From Cellulomonas sp. (GTDB lineage Bacteria > Actinomycetota > Actinomycetes > Actinomycetales > Cellulomonadaceae): DNA of 64,000 bases. Shown here piece after piece: positions 18,556-29,173 of this stretch. A program made the translations under genes and the position numbers. The stretch covers positions 124,001 through 188,000 of the forward strand of contig NZ_JADGMY010000028.1 in NCBI RefSeq assembly GCF_015234515.1, in the 5' to 3' direction. The notes under the pieces are model-generated. The model was not told the DNA's origin, ran no database searches, and saw only the letters and a list, made by a program, of their open reading frames with translations. The number at the start of each line of letters is the position of its first letter. Position 1 is the first letter of the stretch.

Positions 18556-21371
18556 CCCCCCTCGCGACGCGCGTGCGCGCCACCGGCGCCGACGCCCTGC
18601 TCGTCACGAAGCGGCGCGCGAGGCAGGACACCGGTCTGCTCGTCGGCACCGCGCTGCTGCTGCTGGTGACGCTCGTCCTGACGCTCGGGGTGCCGCGCCT
18701 GCTCGAGCGGACCGCGGACGAGGCCGTCCGCCAGACCATCCGTGCGGCCGGCACCGACGCCGACCTCATCGCCGTCCCACCGCCGGTGATCGACCTCTCG
18801 GAGGGTCCCGTCGACGACGCGTACACCGCGGCGCAGTGGCTGGAGTCGCAGTTCGGTGACGCCACCGAGGAGACGGTCGTGACGGTGAGGTCGGGACACG
18901 TCGTCGCCGACTCGCCTGCCGGCCTGTTCGCCCTCGAGCTCGTGCACGTCGCGACGCCGGGCAGCCCGTCGCCGGTCCGCTGGGTCGCAGGCACCGCGCC
19001 CAGCCCTGCGCTCCCCGACGCGGACGAGGCGGCGGACGCGGAGGGTGAGGCGGCGGACGCGCAGGGCGAGGCGGCCGGCGAGGACGACGGTGCAGCACCG
19101 GACGTTCCGACGCCCGCCACGGTCGAGGTCGGTCTGAGCACCGCCACGGCCGCCGCGCTGGACATCACGCTCGCGGACGGGCCGTACACGATCGACCGGC
19201 GGACGGACAGCCGGTTCGACCACGTCGTCATCACCGGCCTGTACGAGCCCGTCGACGCGCAGGACCAGGTCTGGGTCGGACAGCCCGGGCTGCTCGGGCC
19301 GATCACCTCCCCGTCCACGACCAAGACGGCCCTCCACACGGCGGCGTACGTCCCCGTCGAGTCCGTCGACGACATGGTGGAGGTCGCCGGCAGGGGGAAG
19401 GTCGGCGGGACGGCGCGCGCCGCCGTGCGGACCGAGGGGATGTCACTCGGCGACGCGCACGCCCTGACGTCCGAGGTCATGTCCTTCGCGGCCAGGACCG
19501 GGCAGCTCTCCAGCGGGCTCCCGCAGGTGGTTGCGGCGTTCGACGCCCGCATGTCCGCCGCACGCGCCCAGGCCTCGCTGGTCGTCGCGGGAGTCGCGAG
19601 CACGGCGGCGCTGTGCCTCGTGCTCGCCGCGTCCCTCCTGGTCGCGCGACGCCGTCCCTTCCTCGTGGCCGAGCGGGCGCGCGGGGCGTCGATCGCCTCG
19701 ATCCTGACGCGCGCACTGCTGGAGTCCGTGCCGGTCGTGGTCGGCGTCGGCGTGATCGCGACGGGCGCCGTGCTCGCGTTGCTGTACGACCAGCCGGGGT
19801 CCGCGCTGCTGGCCGTGTCCGTCGGGGTCGTCGCCGCGCTCGCCCCGGCCGTGCTCGCGGCGCGCGAGGCCGCGCAGGCGTGGACGGGCCGCCGCGTGCC
19901 CGCCGACCGACGCGTCCGTGCGGCGCAGCGCGCACGCCGGGGGGTGCGGCGCCTCGTCGCCGAGGCGCTCGTGGTGCTGCTCGCCGTCGCCGCGGTCGTC
20001 TCCGTCCGCGGTCGCGGGCTCATCCCGCTCGGCTCGGGCGAGGTGGACCCGCTGCTCGCGGCCGCGCCCGTGCTGCTGGCCTCCGCCGCCGCCCTGGTCG
20101 TCGTGCGGGTCTCCCCCGCGGTGGTCCGTGCCGCCGGCCGGTGGGTGACGCGCTCGCGCGGGCTCGCCGCGCCGCTGGCCGTCGCCCGCGCCCACGGCGC
20201 CACGACGGCGGTCGTGCCGCTGCTCACCGTCACGGTCGCCGTCGCGCTCGTCGTGATGTCCGGGACCCTGGTCCACACGATCCGGTCCGGTCAGCACCTG
20301 GCCGCCGACCAGCTCGTCGGCGCACCGGTGCGCCTCGACGGCCTGCTCGACACGGAGGTGGGCGGCGACCTGCTCGGGCGGCTCGCGGCCGACCCGGGCG
20401 TGACCGTCGTCGCGACGGGCACCCAGCTGACCCGCCGTGCGTTCGGCGAGTTCACCGGGGTCACGGCCACGCTGCTCGTCGTGGACGCCGCCGAGCTCGC
20501 CGAGGCGCGACGGTCCATGGGGCTGCCGGTCGACGACGGGCTCGCGACGCTCGGCGAACCCGGACCCGACGGCTCCGTGCCCGCGCTCGTGAGCGCCGCG
20601 CTGCTCGAGCGGGCCGCGATCGAGGGCACCGAGGTCCTCATGTCCGGCTTCAGCGGGACGATGACGGTCGACGTGCGCGGCACCACGGACCTGACGCCCG
20701 ACAAGGGCGAACCGGTCGACGCGAACGTCGGCGCGCGGGACCAGGACGACGGGCTCGTGGTCGTCGACCGTGACCTGCTCGCGGACGTGACCGAGCAGGC
20801 GCCGCGGGTGGACCGTGCGTGGGTGTCCGGCCCGGGTGCGGTGGCCGCGGTCGAGGCCCCCGACGTCGCCCCGACCGCCGCGTCGGGCATCGTCGTGACG
20901 ACGCGCGACGGCTGGTGGACCGCGTGGTCGCAGGGCCCGCTGACGTCGGCGCTGACCACCATGCTCGTCGCCTCGGTCGGTGTCCTCGCGGCCCTGTCGG
21001 TCCTGGCCCTGGTGCTCGTCGTCGTCGCCACGGCACGCGAGCGCGGGCGGACCCTGTCGGCGCTGCGCACGCTCGGGCTCGACGCCCGCACCGCGCGCTG
21101 GGCCACGCTGGGCGAGCTCGCCCCGCTGGTGCTGGGCGGGCTGGTCGGTGGGGTCGTGATCGGGCTGGGCGTGCCGGCGCTGATCGGCGACGCCCTGGGG
21201 CTGACGCTGCTCACGGCCGAGCCGGAGGGCGCCACGGTCGACCTCACGTGGTGGCCGGTGGCGGCGGCGGTGGTCGTCCTGCTCCTCGCGCTGGTCGTCG
21301 CCGTCGCGGCGGAGCAGGCCGTGCGGCGGCGGGACCGGCTGGGAGAAGTACTGCGGGTGGGTGAACGGTGA
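18552..21371 (+). CDS. Large FtsX/MacB-family permease, pair 2, short subunit (S2)
   Basis: This 939-aa paralogue of S1 keeps the TGLYEPVD segment, ERARGAS turn, RERGRTLSALRTLG turn and LGEVLRVG tail. It differs by an acidic insert at residues about 159-179 made of three 7-residue units (EAADAEG, EAADAQG, then a degenerate one), encoded by a 21-bp tandem repeat at 19026-19088, in the first outside domain. S1 and S3 lack it. The stop overlaps the GTG of the first ATPase gene, which links this pair physically to the ATPases. Confidence 0.82.
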   Translation: MTPLATRVRATGADALLVTKRRARQDTGLLVGTALLLLVTLVLTLGVPRLLERTADEAVRQTIRAAGTDADLIAVPPPVIDLSEGPVDDAYTAAQWLESQFGDATEETVVTVRSGHVVADSPAGLFALELVHVATPGSPSPVRWVAGTAPSPALPDADEAADAEGEAADAQGEAAGEDDGAAPDVPTPATVEVGLSTATAAALDITLADGPYTIDRRTDSRFDHVVITGLYEPVDAQDQVWVGQPGLLGPITSPSTTKTALHTAAYVPVESVDDMVEVAGRGKVGGTARAAVRTEGMSLGDAHALTSEVMSFAARTGQLSSGLPQVVAAFDARMSAARAQASLVVAGVASTAALCLVLAASLLVARRRPFLVAERARGASIASILTRALLESVPVVVGVGVIATGAVLALLYDQPGSALLAVSVGVVAALAPAVLAAREAAQAWTGRRVPADRRVRAAQRARRGVRRLVAEALVVLLAVAAVVSVRGRGLIPLGSGEVDPLLAAAPVLLASAAALVVVRVSPAVVRAAGRWVTRSRGLAAPLAVARAHGATTAVVPLLTVTVAVALVVMSGTLVHTIRSGQHLAADQLVGAPVRLDGLLDTEVGGDLLGRLAADPGVTVVATGTQLTRRAFGEFTGVTATLLVVDAAELAEARRSMGLPVDDGLATLGEPGPDGSVPALVSAALLERAAIEGTEVLMSGFSGTMTVDVRGTTDLTPDKGEPVDANVGARDQDDGLVVVDRDLLADVTEQAPRVDRAWVSGPGAVAAVEAPDVAPTAASGIVVTTRDGWWTAWSQGPLTSALTTMLVASVGVLAALSVLALVLVVVATARERGRTLSALRTLGLDARTARWATLGELAPLVLGGLVGGVVIGLGVPALIGDALGLTLLTAEPEGATVDLTWWPVAAAVVVLLLALVVAVAAEQAVRRRDRLGEVLRVGER
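19026..19088 (+). repeat. 21-bp in-frame tandem repeat coding an acidic insert
   Basis: Two near-identical 21-base units (19026-19046, 19047-19067) and a partial third (19068-19088) encode repeated Glu-Ala-Ala-Asp-Ala heptads in the outside domain of the pair 2 short permease. The repeat is in frame and is the likely source of the extra length of this subunit. Confidence 0.75.
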
Positions 21372-22402
21372 CCAGGATGGAGCAAGCCATGGACCACAGG
21401 TCGACGGTGCAGGACGCGCCCCCGACGAGCCTCGCCGTGCTGGAGGAACGTGCCCGGGCACGTCCCGAGGCGTTCGGGCGGACGTCGCTGATCGTGTGCG
21501 AGTCCCTCGTGCGCATCTACCAGTCCGAGGGCATCGAGGTGCAGGCCCTGCAGGGCCTGGACCTGCTCGTCGAGGAGGGCGAGCTCGTCGCCGTCGTCGG
21601 CGCGTCCGGCTCCGGCAAGTCGACGCTGCTGTCGGTGCTGTCCGGGCTCGACGTCCCCACCGCCGGCAACGTCCGGGTCGCCGAGTGGGACCTCATGACG
21701 ATGACGGCCCGCGAGCGCGTCGAGTACCGCCGCTCCACCGTCGGGTTCGTGTGGCAGCAGACGGCGCGCAACCTCGTGCCGTACCTGACGTCCCAGGAGA
21801 ACGTCGAGCTGCCCATGTCGCTCGCCGGTCGCCCCCGGCAGCAGCGGCGCACCGAGGCAGCGGCCCTGCTCGACGTGCTGGGCGTCGCGTACTGCGCGGA
21901 CCGGCGGCCCGGCCAGATGTCCGGCGGCGAGCAGCAGCGCGTCGCGATCGCGGTCGGCCTGGCCAACTCCCCGCGCGTCCTGTTCGCCGACGAACCCACG
22001 GGCGAGCTCGACACCGCGACGTCGAACGACGTCCTCGAGGCGATGCGCTCGGTCAACCGCGAGCTGGGCACGACCGTCGTCGTCGTCACGCACGACCCGA
22101 GCGTGAGCGACCACGTGCAGCGCACCGTCGAGATCCGGGACGGCCGCACCAGCTCGGAGGTGCTGCGCCGCACCGCGACGCGCGACGACGGGACCGAGCA
22201 CGAGGTCGCCGAGGAGTTCGCCGTCCTCGACCGCGCAGGACGCATCCAGCTGCCCCAGGAGTACCGCGAGACCCTCGACCTGGTCGGGCGCGTGCGCCTC
22301 ACGCTCGAGCAGTCGCACGTCGCGGTCCGTCGGGGCCAGGACGGCGCGGACGACGCCTCGTCCGACGCGCACCGCACCGGACACGGACGGAGAGCCCGAT
22401 GA
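21368..22402 (+). CDS. ABC exporter ATPase with AbrB-like C-terminal segment
   Basis: This MacB/LolD-type ATPase is up to 344 aa. It shows Walker A GASGSGKST, Q-loop region, signature MSGGEQQRVAIAVGLA, Walker B RVLFADEPTGELD and the H-loop VVVVTHDPS. After the ATPase core it has about 80 extra residues, including DRAGRIQLPQEYRETL followed by VRLTLEQSHVAVR, which resembles the swapped-hairpin AbrB/MazE fold. Starts possible: GTG 21368 (overlapping S2), ATG 21377, ATG 21389 (with GGAGCA upstream); the core begins later, so the choice does not alter function. It probably energises one or more of the three permease pairs. Its stop overlaps the next ATPase start. Confidence 0.88.
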   Translation: MTRMEQAMDHRSTVQDAPPTSLAVLEERARARPEAFGRTSLIVCESLVRIYQSEGIEVQALQGLDLLVEEGELVAVVGASGSGKSTLLSVLSGLDVPTAGNVRVAEWDLMTMTARERVEYRRSTVGFVWQQTARNLVPYLTSQENVELPMSLAGRPRQQRRTEAAALLDVLGVAYCADRRPGQMSGGEQQRVAIAVGLANSPRVLFADEPTGELDTATSNDVLEAMRSVNRELGTTVVVVTHDPSVSDHVQRTVEIRDGRTSSEVLRRTATRDDGTEHEVAEEFAVLDRAGRIQLPQEYRETLDLVGRVRLTLEQSHVAVRRGQDGADDASSDAHRTGHGRRAR

Positions 22403-23121
22403 CCGCCACCACGACCGACCCGCGCAGCGCGGACCGCACGGGCGACGGGCCCCTCGTGCTCGTGGAGCACGTGGACCGCACCTTCGGCTCGGGCCACGCC
22501 GCGGTGCACGCGCTGCAGGACATCTCGCTCGAGGTGGCCCCGGGCGAGCTCGTCGCCCTCGTCGGACGCTCCGGGTCCGGCAAGACGACGCTGCTCAACA
22601 CGATCGGCGGGCTCGACCGGCCCGACGCCGGGCGCATCGTCGTGGCCGGACGCGAGGTGTCGTCGCTGGACGAGCGGGGTCTGGTGTCGCTGCGCCGCGA
22701 CGTCGTCGCGTTCGTGTTCCAGACGTTCGGTCTCGTCCCCGTGCTGACGGCCGCCGAGAACGTGGGCGTGCCGCTGCGGATGCGGCGCACGCCCGTCGCC
22801 GAGCGCGAGGCGCGCGTCGAGCTGCTGCTCGACCTCGTGGGTCTGGGGCCGCACGCCAAGCAGCGACCGGGGCAGCTGTCGGGAGGTCAGCAGCAGCGCG
22901 TCGCCATCGCCCGTGCCCTGGCGAACTCCCCGCGGCTGCTCATCGCCGACGAGCCGACCGGCCAGCTCGACTCCGAGACCGGCCGCGCCGTCATGGCGCT
23001 CATCCGCGCGGTCGTCGAGGCCGAGGGCATGACCGCGATCGTGTCGACCCACGACCCGGTGATGGTGGCGCTGGCGGACCGGGTCGTGCGCCTCGCCGAC
23101 GGTCGTCTCGTCGACCGCTGA
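22399..23121 (+). CDS. ABC exporter ATPase (MacB/LolD type)
   Basis: This is a compact 240-aa ATPase: Walker [10 protein letters not shown], signature [16 protein letters not shown], Walker [14 protein letters not shown]-loop IVSTHDP. It lacks the C-terminal extension of its neighbour. The ATG overlaps the upstream stop (ATGA), and its own stop overlaps the start of L3 (TGATG). With the previous gene it may form an ATPase heterodimer, or the two may serve different permease pairs; the sequence does not decide this. Confidence 0.9.
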   Translation: MTATTTDPRSADRTGDGPLVLVEHVDRTFGSGHAAVHALQDISLEVAPGELVALVGRSGSGKTTLLNTIGGLDRPDAGRIVVAGREVSSLDERGLVSLRRDVVAFVFQTFGLVPVLTAAENVGVPLRMRRTPVAEREARVELLLDLVGLGPHAKQRPGQLSGGQQQRVAIARALANSPRLLIADEPTGQLDSETGRAVMALIRAVVEAEGMTAIVSTHDPVMVALADRVVRLADGRLVDR

Positions 23122-26100
23122 TGCGCTGGCGTCCACGGCTCTTCCGCGGCCGGCTGCGGGACCAGGCAGCCGTCGTCCTCGTCGTGGCGGTCGTGGCCGT
23201 CGCTGCGACGACGCTCGTCGGCGTGCTCGCCGGGCTGCTGAACGTCGCGGAGACCCGCGCGGTGCCGGAGGCGCTCGACCGGCTCGACCCCGCGCAGGTG
23301 CGCATCGAGTCGACCCTGTGGGTCGGTGGCGAGGACGTGGGGCCGGTGCTCGAGGACGCGCGGGCCGGGATCGCCGAGATCACCGGTGACGTGCCCACCA
23401 CCGACGAGACGTGGCTGATCGGCTCGATCCACGCGCTGCCGAAGGCCCCCGACGCGACGCAGCCGGAGCTGACCTACCTCGCATCGCTCCCGCACGACGC
23501 CGCGACCCTCCTCACGGGCCGGTGGCCGGACCGAGCCGTCGACGACGACGGCCGGGTCGAGGTCAACGTGCCCGCCGTCGCGGCCGAGGCACGCGGGTGG
23601 GAGGTCGGCGCGACCATCGACGCCCGCGACTGGGACACCACCGAGTACCGCACGTGGGTGGTCGTCGGGACGCACGAGGCGGCCCGCCCGCTCGGCGCGT
23701 GGTCCCGGGACAGGTTGTGGGGCCGCGGGATCCAGCCGGGGTTCAACGTCCCGGGCGGTGCCGGCATGTTCACCACCACCGCATGGGGTCCGCTGGTCGT
23801 GGACCCCGCGGCGCTCGCCGGCCCCGAGAAGGTCGACACGGCGTACCTGCTGACCTACCCGCAGCTCGCCGACGCCTCGGACGCGGCTATCGCCGAGCTG
23901 CGGGCCGAGATGCGCGACGGCAGCGAGACGCTCGCCGCGGCGCTCGGGGACGTCGGGGGACGGCTCGTCACGGACGTCGACGACACGATCGACGCCACCT
24001 GGCGCGAGCTCGTCGTCACACGCGCGGCGGTCATCACCATCGGGCTGCTGCTGGCGACCCTCGCCGCCGCCGTCATGCTCCTGACGGCCCGGCTCCTGGC
24101 CGAGCGACGGGCCGTCGAGAGCGAGCTGCTCGCCGCACGCGGCGCCTCGCCACGACAGCTCCGGTCCCTGGTGGTGCTCGAGGCGCTCGCGCTCGCAGGG
24201 GTCACCTGGCTGGTCTCGCCGTGGCTCGCCGGCCTCGTGCTCGATCTCGCGAGCCGCTCGGGCCTGCTGGCCGACGCGGGCTACGCGATGGACCCGGGGG
24301 TGCCCGACGGCGCGCTGCTCGCCTGCGCCGCCATGGCCGGCGTGCTGGCCGTGACGCTGTGCGTCCCCGCGTGGCACACCGCGGGGTCGACGACCGGGAC
24401 CGCGCACGCCGGGATCCTGCGCGTGGGTGGCGACGTCGCTCTGCTGGCGCTGGGCGGGCTCGCGATGTGGCAGCTCGTCGTGTACGGCTCGCCCCTGACG
24501 GGCGGCGTGGACGGACCCCGCATCGACCCGGTGCTCGTGGCGGGCCCCGCGCTCGTCACGCTGGCGGCGGCGACGGTCGCGCTGCGCGCCGTCGCGCCCG
24601 TCGCACGCGTCGGTGAGCGGCTGGCGGGACGCGCACGGTCGTTCGTCGTCCCGCTCGCGGCGTGGCAGGTCGCACGGCGCTCCTCGGTCACCACCGGTAC
24701 CGTCCTCGTCGTCACGATCGCGGTGACGGCGGGCACCTTCGCCACCGGGTTCGCGGCGACCTGGCGCACGTCGCAGGTCGAGCAGGTGAACCTCGCACTG
24801 GGCACCGACCTGCGGGCGGACGAGATCACCGACCCCGCGCTCACGGCCTCGGCGATGTTCGCCGAGGCGACGGCCGCCCACGACGACGCGCACGGTCAAC
24901 CTGTCGTGAACCGTCCCATCTCCCTCGGTCCCCGTGGTAACTCCGCCGGGGTGTCCGCACGGCTCGTCGCGGTCGACGCGTCGCGGCCGCAGGACCTGCG
25001 CGGTCACGGTGCGGTGCCGTGGGGCGCGGTGGTCGATGAGCTCGCGGAGTCGCAGCCCGCGCTCGACGCCGGCACCCCGCTGCCGCCCGACTCGCAGTGG
25101 CTGGTGGTCGAAGGCACGGTCGGCACGCTCGAGGGGACCACGGGCAAGGCGCTCGTCGGTGTGACGGTCGAGGACGAGCGCGGTGTCCTCACCCAGCTCG
25201 GGCCGCGCTCGACCTTGCTCGGGGCGTCGGAACCCCTCGTCTACGAGATCCCGCCCGCCGGCAGGGGCACCCTGCGCGTCGTCGCCGTGGACGCGCTCGT
25301 GACGGTCGAGGAGCTTGCGCCCGACCTCGTGTTCGCGCTGGAGCGCAGCGGCGGCACCGGTGTGATGCTCGCCCCGGTCGAGCTGTCGATCACCGGCGTG
25401 CGCACCGTCGCCCGCTCCGAAGGCATCAGGTTCGCGTCAGAGGTCCCGGACGCGCCGAGCACCGCCGTCGCCGTCGACGTCGGCGGCTGGTCCGCCGGCC
25501 TGCACCAGGAGGACAGGATCTTCCTGGCGGAGGTCGAGAGCACGATGTCCACGCCAGCGGGCTCCCTGGACCTGCAGTCGAACATGGAGGTGAACCCCTG
25601 GTCGAGCGCGCCCGCCCGGCTGGTGGCACGGGCGTGGCCGGCGCAAGGCTCCGTCCCCGTCGTCGCGAGCCACGCGCTGCACGACCGCCTGGACGGCACG
25701 GCGCGCGCCCTGACGATGAGCATCAACGGGGTCAACGTCCACGCCCGGGTCGTGCGCTACGTCGACCACGTCCCGGGGGCGCCCCGCGGGATCGCGATCC
25801 TCGCGGACCACACGACGCTCACGCGCGCGGTGCTCGAGAGCGGCGGCCCGCCCGGCATGGTCGACGCGTGGTGGGTCGCCGCACCCGCGGCGACGAGTGC
25901 CACCGTCGCCGCCGGGCTGACCGACGTCGACGCCGTCGTGCGCACCCGTGCGGGCGAGCAGGACAAGGCGCTGACCGGACCGATCAGTGTCGCGGTGCCC
26001 GTCGCCCTGTCGCTCGTGGGCTTCTCGGCAGCGCTCCTCGTCCTGATCGGCGCGGGCTCGGTCGCGGCGGCGTCGGTGCGCGCCCGCCGGCTCGAGCTGG

Positions 26101-26420
26101 CGCGCCTGCAGGCCATCGGTGCCTCCCGCCCCGGGCTGGTCGGCGGCCTGCTCGCCGAGAGCACGGTCCTGGTCGTCGTCGGCGCGCTCTCCGGGATGCT
26201 GGCGGGCTACGGCCTGGCCGCGGTCGTCGCACCCCTGCTCACGATGTCGCCCGACGGGCGCACCCCCGCCCCGGATCCCTGGCTCGTGTGGGTGTGGGGG
26301 GACCAGGCCCTGCAGACGTTCGCCGTCGCCGCAGGCGCGTCGGCGGTCGTCGCGGCGGTCGTCGTCGCCGGGGTGCGCCGCACCTCCGGGGCGGCCCTGC
26401 GGATGGGAGACGACCGATGA
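23121..26420 (+). CDS. Large FtsX/MacB-family permease, pair 3, long subunit (L3)
   Basis: This 1099-aa paralogue of L1 and L2 starts [17 protein letters not shown], the same N-terminal pattern. It keeps the double FtsX layout, the [17 protein letters not shown] turn and the tail ALRMGDDR. It is the most diverged long subunit, especially in both outside domains. Unlike pairs 1 and 2 it has no control region of its own: its ATG shares a base with the stop of the ATPase gene, so pair 3 should depend on transcription from the pair 2 promoter or further upstream. Confidence 0.82.
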   Translation: MRWRPRLFRGRLRDQAAVVLVVAVVAVAATTLVGVLAGLLNVAETRAVPEALDRLDPAQVRIESTLWVGGEDVGPVLEDARAGIAEITGDVPTTDETWLIGSIHALPKAPDATQPELTYLASLPHDAATLLTGRWPDRAVDDDGRVEVNVPAVAAEARGWEVGATIDARDWDTTEYRTWVVVGTHEAARPLGAWSRDRLWGRGIQPGFNVPGGAGMFTTTAWGPLVVDPAALAGPEKVDTAYLLTYPQLADASDAAIAELRAEMRDGSETLAAALGDVGGRLVTDVDDTIDATWRELVVTRAAVITIGLLLATLAAAVMLLTARLLAERRAVESELLAARGASPRQLRSLVVLEALALAGVTWLVSPWLAGLVLDLASRSGLLADAGYAMDPGVPDGALLACAAMAGVLAVTLCVPAWHTAGSTTGTAHAGILRVGGDVALLALGGLAMWQLVVYGSPLTGGVDGPRIDPVLVAGPALVTLAAATVALRAVAPVARVGERLAGRARSFVVPLAAWQVARRSSVTTGTVLVVTIAVTAGTFATGFAATWRTSQVEQVNLALGTDLRADEITDPALTASAMFAEATAAHDDAHGQPVVNRPISLGPRGNSAGVSARLVAVDASRPQDLRGHGAVPWGAVVDELAESQPALDAGTPLPPDSQWLVVEGTVGTLEGTTGKALVGVTVEDERGVLTQLGPRSTLLGASEPLVYEIPPAGRGTLRVVAVDALVTVEELAPDLVFALERSGGTGVMLAPVELSITGVRTVARSEGIRFASEVPDAPSTAVAVDVGGWSAGLHQEDRIFLAEVESTMSTPAGSLDLQSNMEVNPWSSAPARLVARAWPAQGSVPVVASHALHDRLDGTARALTMSINGVNVHARVVRYVDHVPGAPRGIAILADHTTLTRAVLESGGPPGMVDAWWVAAPAATSATVAAGLTDVDAVVRTRAGEQDKALTGPISVAVPVALSLVGFSAALLVLIGAGSVAAASVRARRLELARLQAIGASRPGLVGGLLAESTVLVVVGALSGMLAGYGLAAVVAPLLTMSPDGRTPAPDPWLVWVWGDQALQTFAVAAGASAVVAAVVVAGVRRTSGAALRMGDDR

Positions 26421-29173
26421 CGACGCTGGCGACGCGCGCACGCGCGACCACGGGTGACGCGCTGCTCGTGACGCGCCGCCGCACACGGCAGGACGCGGGC
26501 CTGCTGCTGGGCACCGCGGTGCTGCTGATCGCGACCCTGCTGGCGCTGCTGGCCGTCCCCCGGCTGCTGGACCGGACGGCCGTCACGGCGCTGCGGACGG
26601 CCGTCGTCAACGCCGGGCTCGACGGGGCGGTCACGGTCCGCGCCGTGCCACAGGGCCTCGGCGGCCTCCCGTTCGCTGCACCGCTCGAGGCGGCGGGATG
26701 GGTCGACACCGTGACCCAGGGGCTGCGCCCGGCGATCGCGCTCGTGAAGTCCGTCCCGTACACCGCGACCATCGGCGGCACGGACCTCTCCGCGCGGCTG
26801 TTCCTGATGGACGCGCCCGGCCGGCGTTCGGAACCCGTGACGTGGCCGGTGGGCCGGGCCCCGGAGCTCATCGTCCTCCCCGATCCGAAGGACCCCGACC
26901 CGCCGCCGGTCCCTGACCTCGAGGTGGGTCTGAGCCTCCCCGTCGCCCGGGTGCTCGGCGTGGACCCCGCTGCGGGGCCGGTGAGCGTGGAGCTGAGGAA
27001 CCGCAGCTCGGTGCAGGAGGTCTGGGTCACCGGCCTGTACGAGCCGGTCGACCCCGCCGACGATCGTTGGGCGATCGCGCCCGACCTGCTGCAGGTCGTG
27101 CCGGCAGACCCCGCGGACGAGGTGGCCGGGTCGTTCTCCCTGTACGTGCCTCCTGCGGCCGCCTCCGACCTGGCCCGCTTCATCGGGAGCAAGCAGCTGA
27201 CCGGTGAGGCCATCGCGTTCGCCGACTCCGAGCGGCTCCGCACCGAGGACGTCCCCGCGCTGCGCCGCGCCGTCGTGACCCTCATGGCGCAGGACCCCGA
27301 CGTCACGAGCACGCTCCCGGACGTGCTCGACGCCTACGAGGCGCACGCCCGCGCGACGACCGCACAGGCCTCGCTCGTCCTGGCGGGCATCGGTGCGACG
27401 GCCGCGTGCTGCCTCGTCCTGGCCGCGGCACTGCTCGTCGAGCGCCGGCGCAGCCACCTCGCGGGCGAACGCGCCCGTGGTGCCTCGCTGGCGTCCGTCG
27501 CGCTGCGCGGCGCGGTCGAGTCCGTGCCCGTCGCCTGCGTGGCCGCCCTCCTCGCGGGTGTGGCGATCACGGTGTGGCTGCCCGGTCAGCGGGGGTCGAC
27601 CTGGTTGCCGGCAGCTCTCGTCGTCGTGGCCGCGTCCGCGCCCGCGATCCTCGCGGCGCGGGCCGCCGCAGCGGCGTGGACCGGTCGTCGCGTCCCCGCG
27701 GACCGCAGGGAGCGCGCGCGGCTCGCCGGGCTACGGGGGGCACGTCGCCTCGTCGCGGAGATCGTCACCGTCGCCGTGGCGGTGCTGGCCCTCGTGTCGC
27801 TGCGCGGCCGCGGTCTGGTACCCGACGACGGTGCGGAGCCGGACCCGCTGCTCGTGGCCACACCCTTCCTGCTGGCCGTCGCCGCGTCCCTCCTGGTGGT
27901 CCGCATCGCGCCCGCCGTGGTCCGCGCCGCGGGCAGGTGGGCGGCCCGGTCGCGCGGTCTGGCCGCCCCCCTGGCGGCGACACGCGCGCAACGGGGTGCG
28001 ACGGCCCTGCTGCCGCTCGTCAGCGTGACGGTCGCTGTCGCGCTCATGGTCCTCAGCGGCATCGTCGTGCACAACGTGCAGGAGGGGCAGCAGGTCGCCG
28101 CCGACCGTCTCGTCGGCGCCGACGTCCGCATCGACGGCGCCGACGGCATCCTCTCCTCGCAGAGCGCGGTCGCGGCGCTGGAGCAGATCGCGTCGGCGGA
28201 CGGGGTGACGGCCGTCGCCACCGCCGCACAGATCGAGGAGCGCATCTTCGGGAGCGGTGGTGGTCTCACCGCCGCCGTGCTCGTGGTCGACGCCGCGGAG
28301 CTCGCACGGGTCCGTGATGCGATGGGCCTGCCGGTCGACCCGGGTCTGGCTGCCCTGGCCGAGCCGTCCGGCGCGCAGGTCCCCGCCCTCGTCGACGCGG
28401 AGCTCCTCGCGCGCGTCGACGCCGAGGACGGTGTCCCGCTCCAGGTCATCAAGGGACGCGTGGACCTCGACGTGCGCGGCACCACGTCGCTGTCGATCGA
28501 CGCGGGCGCACCACCGGCGGATGCCCGCGCGACGCACGCCTCCCGCACGGAGGACGACGGCGTGGTCGTCGTCGACGCCGGTGCCCTCGCCGCCCGGACG
28601 GACAAGCCGCCGTCGACGACGCGCGCCTGGGTCACCGGCCCCAGGGCGCAGCAGGCCGTCGCCGACTCCGGGATCGCGCGCCTGCCGAAGGTGACGGTGA
28701 CGACGCGCGACGACTGGTACGAGACGTGGTCGCACGCGCCGCTGCCCCGCGCGCTGGCCGTCCTGCTGGTCGCCGCGGTCGGTGCGCTGGGCGTGCTCGC
28801 CGTGATCGGGCTGGCACTGGTGGTCGTCGCGACCTCGGGCGAGCGCGGGCGCACGCTGTCCACGCTGCGCACACTGGGGCTCGACGCACGCACGGCGCGG
28901 TGGGCGACCCTCGGCGAGCTGGCACCGCTCGTGGTCGGCGGCCTGGTCGGTGGCAGCGCCATCGGCCTCGCGCTGCCCGTGCTCGTGGGGGACGCCCTCG
29001 GGCTGTCCTGGGTGACGGCCGCCCCCGGGCACGTGCCGATCGAGCTCACGTGGTGGCCCGTGCTGGTCGCCGCCGGGGCGCTCGCCGTCGCGCTGCTGGT
29101 GGCGGTCCTCGTCGAGCAGGCCGTCCGGCGCCGGGAACGGCTCGGGGAGGTCCTGCGCGTGGGCGCGCGCTGA
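26417..29173 (+). CDS. Large FtsX/MacB-family permease, pair 3, short subunit (S3)
   Basis: This 918-aa paralogue of S1 and S2 is coupled to L3 by ATGA. It keeps TGLYEPVD, the ERARGASL turn, GERGRTLSTLRTLG and the LGEVLRVG tail. A short Asp/Pro-rich stretch (DPKDPDPPPVPD) occupies the place where S2 has its acidic repeat, so this loop is variable among the three. It is the last gene of the locus; a 10-bp hairpin embraces its stop codon. Confidence 0.82.
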   Translation: MTTLATRARATTGDALLVTRRRTRQDAGLLLGTAVLLIATLLALLAVPRLLDRTAVTALRTAVVNAGLDGAVTVRAVPQGLGGLPFAAPLEAAGWVDTVTQGLRPAIALVKSVPYTATIGGTDLSARLFLMDAPGRRSEPVTWPVGRAPELIVLPDPKDPDPPPVPDLEVGLSLPVARVLGVDPAAGPVSVELRNRSSVQEVWVTGLYEPVDPADDRWAIAPDLLQVVPADPADEVAGSFSLYVPPAAASDLARFIGSKQLTGEAIAFADSERLRTEDVPALRRAVVTLMAQDPDVTSTLPDVLDAYEAHARATTAQASLVLAGIGATAACCLVLAAALLVERRRSHLAGERARGASLASVALRGAVESVPVACVAALLAGVAITVWLPGQRGSTWLPAALVVVAASAPAILAARAAAAAWTGRRVPADRRERARLAGLRGARRLVAEIVTVAVAVLALVSLRGRGLVPDDGAEPDPLLVATPFLLAVAASLLVVRIAPAVVRAAGRWAARSRGLAAPLAATRAQRGATALLPLVSVTVAVALMVLSGIVVHNVQEGQQVAADRLVGADVRIDGADGILSSQSAVAALEQIASADGVTAVATAAQIEERIFGSGGGLTAAVLVVDAAELARVRDAMGLPVDPGLAALAEPSGAQVPALVDAELLARVDAEDGVPLQVIKGRVDLDVRGTTSLSIDAGAPPADARATHASRTEDDGVVVVDAGALAARTDKPPSTTRAWVTGPRAQQAVADSGIARLPKVTVTTRDDWYETWSHAPLPRALAVLLVAAVGALGVLAVIGLALVVVATSGERGRTLSTLRTLGLDARTARWATLGELAPLVVGGLVGGSAIGLALPVLVGDALGLSWVTAAPGHVPIELTWWPVLVAAGALAVALLVAVLVEQAVRRRERLGEVLRVGAR

